NCBI RefSeq assembly: GCF_910578695.1
Contig: NZ_CAJTQJ010000032.1
Span: 1 to 27,810 of the forward strand
Direction of reading: 5' to 3'
DNA length: 27,810 nt
Origin: an uncultured Brachyspira sp.
Lineage (GTDB): Bacteria; Spirochaetota; Brachyspiria; Brachyspirales; Brachyspiraceae
The translations under genes were made by a program, and so were the position numbers. A model generated the notes under the pieces. The model saw only the letters and a program-made list of their open reading frames with translations. It was not told the origin of the DNA and did not search any database. This document shows, piece after piece, positions 24,972 to 27,810 of the stretch. The first letter of the stretch is position 1. Each line of letters starts with the position of its first letter.

Positions 24972-25682
24972 TTAATTAAACATACTTTTTCCTGAAGCAT
25001 TTTTTTCAAGAATCTGTTTTAAAAAAGCTCCGTCAGAAAATATACTTTTTGCTGTGTTCATATATTTTTCATAATTAGCCTTATCATTATTTTTTAAATA
25101 TACCTGAGAAACCCATAAAGAAACAATATGCTTTTCCCATTTCTCTTTAGCATTACTTTCTGACTTTTTAAATATAGGCATTGCTTTATCAATTCCGCCT
25201 CCGACAAAAGGAGGAGTAAATGCAGTTAATATAGCCTTGCCTAAAAGCGAAGGAAAATGATTAGGATTAATTTTTAAAGCTGTATCATAAAGTTCTGAAG
25301 CCTTTGAAGAAAGTTTTATTATTTCATTAAGAGGCGGAGAATAATTTATAGCCGTACTCATAACATCAGCAACAGAAGCTAAATAGTCTGCATCGCTTTG
25401 AGATTTTAAAGGTGTATTAGTTTTTATATTTTCATTTAATATTTTATAAGATTCTCTTTTCGATTTTGGATTAGTATACATATCTATAATCAAAATCAAA
25501 TTACTGTAAGTTTGCTTTTCTACACTTAAAACATCTAAATTTTCAACTTTTTTTATTAAGTCTTTTAATTCATCATAAGTATTTGAATTATAATAAGCAT
25601 TATAAAGATTATTCATTTCTTTATTATAAGCAAAAGCTGAAATATAGACCAAAATAAAAACTATTAAAATTTTCTTAATCAT
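24972..25682 (-). CDS. Exported helical repeat (TPR-like) protein, first of a pair
   Basis: A 236-residue protein with signal peptide (about 1-18, ending ISAFA) and a helical mature part. ASELYDTALKINPNHFPSLL (about 128-147) is a clear TPR-type helix pair, followed by GKAILTAF and the loop TPPFVGGGIDKAMPIFKK, which is typical of proteins that repeat TPR-like units in the periplasm. A second repeat lies near VSLWVSQVYLKNNDKANYEKYM. The ribosome binding site AAGGAG is 5 bases before the ATG, making this one of the best initiation sites in the operon, and an extended -10 lies about 62 bases upstream. It may therefore begin an internal transcript that covers the ABC genes. Confidence 0.67.
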   Translation of the reverse strand: MIKKILIVFILVYISAFAYNKEMNNLYNAYYNSNTYDELKDLIKKVENLDVLSVEKQTYSNLILIIDMYTNPKSKRESYKILNENIKTNTPLKSQSDADYLASVADVMSTAINYSPPLNEIIKLSSKASELYDTALKINPNHFPSLLGKAILTAFTPPFVGGGIDKAMPIFKKSESNAKEKWEKHIVSLWVSQVYLKNNDKANYEKYMNTAKSIFSDGAFLKQILEKNASGKSMFN

Positions 25683-25743
25683 TAAAACTCCTTATAATTT
25701 TTTATACAAATAAAACCGTAAAAAAAATTAATTAGTATTATTT

Positions 25744-25752
25744 ATTATATCA
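25744..25752 (-). promoter_or_regulatory. Possible internal promoter (extended -10)
   Basis: On the minus strand TGA-TATAAT (25744-25752) lies in the 135-base gap between the small membrane protein and the first TPR-like gene. There is no good -35. It may uncouple the TPR/ABC/LolA part of the operon from the first two genes. Confidence 0.4.
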
Positions 25753-25817
25753 TCTTTTTTATATTTTGCTTTTATATAAATAAAATATACTATTAGAAAA
25801 ATTACAAAACAAACCAA

Positions 25818-26360
25818 TTAAGATACTAGTCTCTTAATTATTTTAATACTTATTACATTAAAGTTTAACTTCATATTATTAACTAAATAAACATATACAT
25901 AAAAAACTACTAATAAAAGTGCATGATTAATAAAAGTAATAAATGATACTAAAAAACCAGATATTAAAGATCTTTTTATATCAAAATAACTTTTTTTATT
26001 TTCAGCAGATTTTTTTGAAAAATAAATTGCTAAAATAGACAGTATTATACAAATAACATTAACTATAAAAATAGCAATATCATAAACAATAGTAGCAGTA
26101 ATAAATCCTACAATTATACTGCCTGAAAATATCTTAACTAATTCTAATAGCACATAATATGAAGTTATAACAATATAAGGAACTGTTCCAACTATAAGTG
26201 TAGAAACAGGGCTTAATAAAAATGCTGTTAATATAAAAAATATTTTTAGTACAGAAAAAATCTCTAAATAAGGTACAAATATAAGTATACTGCTTAAAAT
26301 TGTAAAAATAAGCGTAAGTAGTATTTCATTCTTTTTATTAATCAAATTATTTTCTAACAT
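25818..26360 (-). CDS. Small polytopic inner-membrane protein
   Basis: A 180-residue protein that is almost entirely hydrophobic, with about five predicted membrane segments (roughly 14-32, 36-58, 60-80, 85-117 and 131-160) separated by short charged turns (KKSAENKKSYFDIKRS). It has no signal peptide or recognisable catalytic motif. Size and topology recall the S-components of ECF importers, but I see no binding motif that supports this, so it remains unassigned. The AAAGG ribosome binding site is 5 bases before the ATG. It lies 21 bases after the first barrel-protein gene and shares its message. It may be an accessory subunit of the transport system. Confidence 0.65.
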   Translation of the reverse strand: MLENNLINKKNEILLTLIFTILSSILIFVPYLEIFSVLKIFFILTAFLLSPVSTLIVGTVPYIVITSYYVLLELVKIFSGSIIVGFITATIVYDIAIFIVNVICIILSILAIYFSKKSAENKKSYFDIKRSLISGFLVSFITFINHALLLVVFYVYVYLVNNMKLNFNVISIKIIKRLVS

Positions 26361-26381
26361 AAAAACCTTTAAATATAATTT

Positions 26382-27386
26382 TTAAAACTGTATTGCACTT
26401 ACAATTAAATTCATAACTAAACTTTTATTATTATCAACACCAAATGTTAACTGTAAAGGTGTTGTTCCAAAAAGATTATAACCAATACCTCCTCCAACAA
26501 CATAAAGTAAATTACCATTATTAATACTTTCTTCAAAATATTTTCCGTATCCAATATTTCCAAAAGCAACTAAATATATATCGCTGAATCCAGAAGGAAG
26601 AAAACGCATAAAAAATTTATATTCTAAATGAGCAAATGTAAGCAAATCAAAAGATTTATTATAAACTTTATTAGCACTTAAAGGAAGCATTAAAAGAGAA
26701 TACAAATATTTATAGCCTATAGAATATATTTTTTCGCTTTTGTCAAAAAATCCGCTGTAGCTTATATATAGCATTGCAGAAAGTTCTCCCCAATAATGAA
26801 AGAAACTATAAGGCATCATAGCATAAATACCATAAGAATACTGCTTTGAATTTGGTATTATATTCACAGAAAAGCCTATTAAAAATTTTAATTTATTTAC
26901 AGCACTTTCATATAAAGCTGAATTAAGCCCTACACTTTGAGTAATTTTAAATATAGAACTTAATTTCTGAGTTTTTAATTCTGAACTTAAAATTTTTCCA
27001 ATATTAGCATTATAAACAAGCATAACATTATCAGAAGAGTATCCTAATTTTAATTGTCCATAATATTCTAAATCTTTATAATTAAATGTTGAAAAAGGCG
27101 GACTTATACCCTGCTTATAATTTAAATCAATAAAAAATCTTTTATATCTGAACTCCATTCCTAAATTAGCAAATACACCAAAAGAAGATTCTGATCCATA
27201 ATCATAGCTTATTCCTAATCTTGGAGCATATAAAAAAACAGAATTCTTTTTATAAGCATAGCCTATATCAAAAGAAAATGGAAATCCGAAATAATTATAT
27301 CCATAATGAAAACCAGATTGAGTAAAATTTTCCTGAGCGAACAAAAAACTGCATAGTATAAAAAACAAAACTAATATTTTTTTCAT
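26382..27386 (-). CDS. Predicted outer-membrane beta-barrel protein, first gene of operon
   Basis: A 334-residue exported protein. Signal peptide 1-17 (ending FLFA, mature start QENF). The mature part is a series of aromatic, glycine-rich amphipathic strands (FHYGYNYFGFPFSFDIGYAY, SFGVFANLGMEFRYKRFFID, LEYYGQLKLGYSS, FLIGFSVNII), ending VVGGGIGYNLFGTTPLQLTFGV and IVSAIQF with a terminal Phe, the C-terminal signature for barrel assembly. The GGGIGYNLFGTTPLQLTFG segment resembles the last strands of BamA/patatin-type barrel (surface-antigen) domains; that resemblance is weak. It is not obviously homologous to the barrel protein at the other end of the operon. It begins about 60 bases after a perfect consensus promoter. 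Confidence 0.72.
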   Translation of the reverse strand: MKKILVLFFILCSFLFAQENFTQSGFHYGYNYFGFPFSFDIGYAYKKNSVFLYAPRLGISYDYGSESSFGVFANLGMEFRYKRFFIDLNYKQGISPPFSTFNYKDLEYYGQLKLGYSSDNVMLVYNANIGKILSSELKTQKLSSIFKITQSVGLNSALYESAVNKLKFLIGFSVNIIPNSKQYSYGIYAMMPYSFFHYWGELSAMLYISYSGFFDKSEKIYSIGYKYLYSLLMLPLSANKVYNKSFDLLTFAHLEYKFFMRFLPSGFSDIYLVAFGNIGYGKYFEESINNGNLLYVVGGGIGYNLFGTTPLQLTFGVDNNKSLVMNLIVSAIQF

Positions 27387-27433
27387 AAAATTACAAATCT
27401 TGCATTTTTATTTGATTTATTATTTTCAAATAA

Positions 27434-27511
27434 GAATGTTTACTAATTATATAAATAAAATAATAGTTTGTCAATTTATATAATTAGTTTACTAGTATAA
27501 AACAAACATTC
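27434..27511. repeat. Long inverted repeat over the envelope-operon promoter
   Basis: actaattatataaat (27442-27456) and atttatataattagt (27474-27488) are perfect 15-base inverted arms around a 17-base spacer. An outer pair, gaatgttt (27434-27441) and aaacattc (27504-27511), extends the left arm directly and the right arm after a 15-base insertion. The -10 box is inside the left arm and the -35 abuts the right arm. Confidence 0.8.
27446..27474 (-). promoter_or_regulatory. Consensus promoter of the envelope operon
   Basis: On the minus strand TTGACA (27469-27474) and TATAAT (27446-27451) match consensus exactly with a 17-base spacer. Both boxes touch the arms of a long inverted repeat, so binding of a dimeric regulator could block it. 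The start codon of the first barrel gene is 60 bases downstream. Confidence 0.85.
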
Positions 27512-27564
27512 TAAAGGGTGGGGAATTAAATTTAAACTATAAATTTTTATCGTATGCTTTTTTA

Positions 27565-27588
27565 TATTCATTAAAAATATAATGAATA
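27565..27588. repeat. 8-bp inverted repeat in intergenic DNA
   Basis: tattcatt (27565-27572) and aatgaata (27581-27588) flank an 8-base A/T spacer. No T run follows on either strand, so it is not a good terminator. Its function is unknown. Confidence 0.35.
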
Positions 27589-27672
27589 CTAGGGCAGGCA
27601 TTTTTTATTATTGCTAAAAAACAAGCAAAACAAATAATTTTACAAAATACTTTTATGATAAAATATAATATT

Positions 27673-27783
27673 ATGGCTTCAAAAAATAAAGACTTTACAA
27701 AATTTAATTTAGAAAAAGAAAATAAAAGATATATAATTTCATCTAGGACAGCCCCTTATATTATTATCATTTACGAGAATTAA
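27673..27783 (+). CDS. Short ORF at the right edge, possibly a frameshifted gene start
   Basis: An ATG opens a 36-residue Lys/Asn-rich frame (MASKNKDFTKFNLEKENKRY, then IISSRTAPYIIIIYEN). No ribosome binding site is seen. A second frame from 27747 stays open to the window edge (DSPLYYYHLRELIFKYETEK), which could continue the same protein after a one-base indel near 27745. I recognise no family, and the opposite strand has a similarly long open frame, so this may not be a gene. Confidence 0.25.
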   Translation: MASKNKDFTKFNLEKENKRYIISSRTAPYIIIIYEN

Positions 27784-27810
27784 TATTTAAATATGAAACA
27801 GAAAAAGAGA

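Overview
The window looks like chromosomal DNA from a spirochaete, most likely Brachyspira. The basis is the extreme AT richness, strong A/T third-position bias, a two-membrane protein inventory (signal-peptide beta-barrels, a relaxed lipobox protein, a LolA-like protein), an ankyrin-repeat remnant and the general feel of the proteins. This assignment is inference from composition and gene content, not a database match.

Layout, left to right. (1) 1-460, minus strand: a hicA-hicB toxin-antitoxin locus. hicB is cut by the window edge and hicA carries a frameshift in a homopolymer. (2) 477-4700: valS (minus) with a strong hairpin terminator, a plus-strand cyclodeaminase/cyclohydrolase-family gene with its own promoter, and an isolated IS630-type N-terminal HTH fragment. 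(3) 4709-6747, minus: two overlapping tandem paralogues of the NagZ/glycoside hydrolase 3 family. The downstream copy is nearly canonical; the upstream copy has lost the catalytic motifs. (4) 7013-11767, minus: a large bacterial SNF2 helicase followed by a PD-(D/E)XK nuclease-like gene that may be translated from a leaderless message. (5) 11909-13074, minus: a tRNA-Phe, RluA-family pseudouridine synthase, tRNA-Lys, tRNA-Glu cluster, bounded by a consensus promoter and a hairpin terminator.

(6) 13136-17947, plus: a GldG-like membrane protein gene behind a perfect consensus promoter, then radA and a divergent HD-GYP-like gene. (7) 17950-19803, minus: dxs, converging on the HD-GYP gene with 2 bases between stop codons. 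(8) 19905-20454: a small frameshifted lipoprotein-like gene (minus) and a decayed ankyrin fragment (plus).

(9) 20451-27474, minus: eight co-directional envelope genes behind a consensus promoter that overlaps a long inverted repeat. In transcription order they are an outer-membrane barrel protein, a small polytopic membrane protein, two related exported helical (TPR-like) proteins, an ABC ATPase, a FtsX/MacB-type permease, a LolA-like protein and a second barrel protein. Together these read as a trans-envelope transport or lipoprotein/lipid-handling system. It is the best candidate here for an undescribed system.

Three genes or remnants (hicA, the small lipoprotein gene, the ankyrin fragment) differ from an intact frame by indels in or beside A/T runs. 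This could mean real decay, phase variation or assembly error, and the sequence alone cannot decide.
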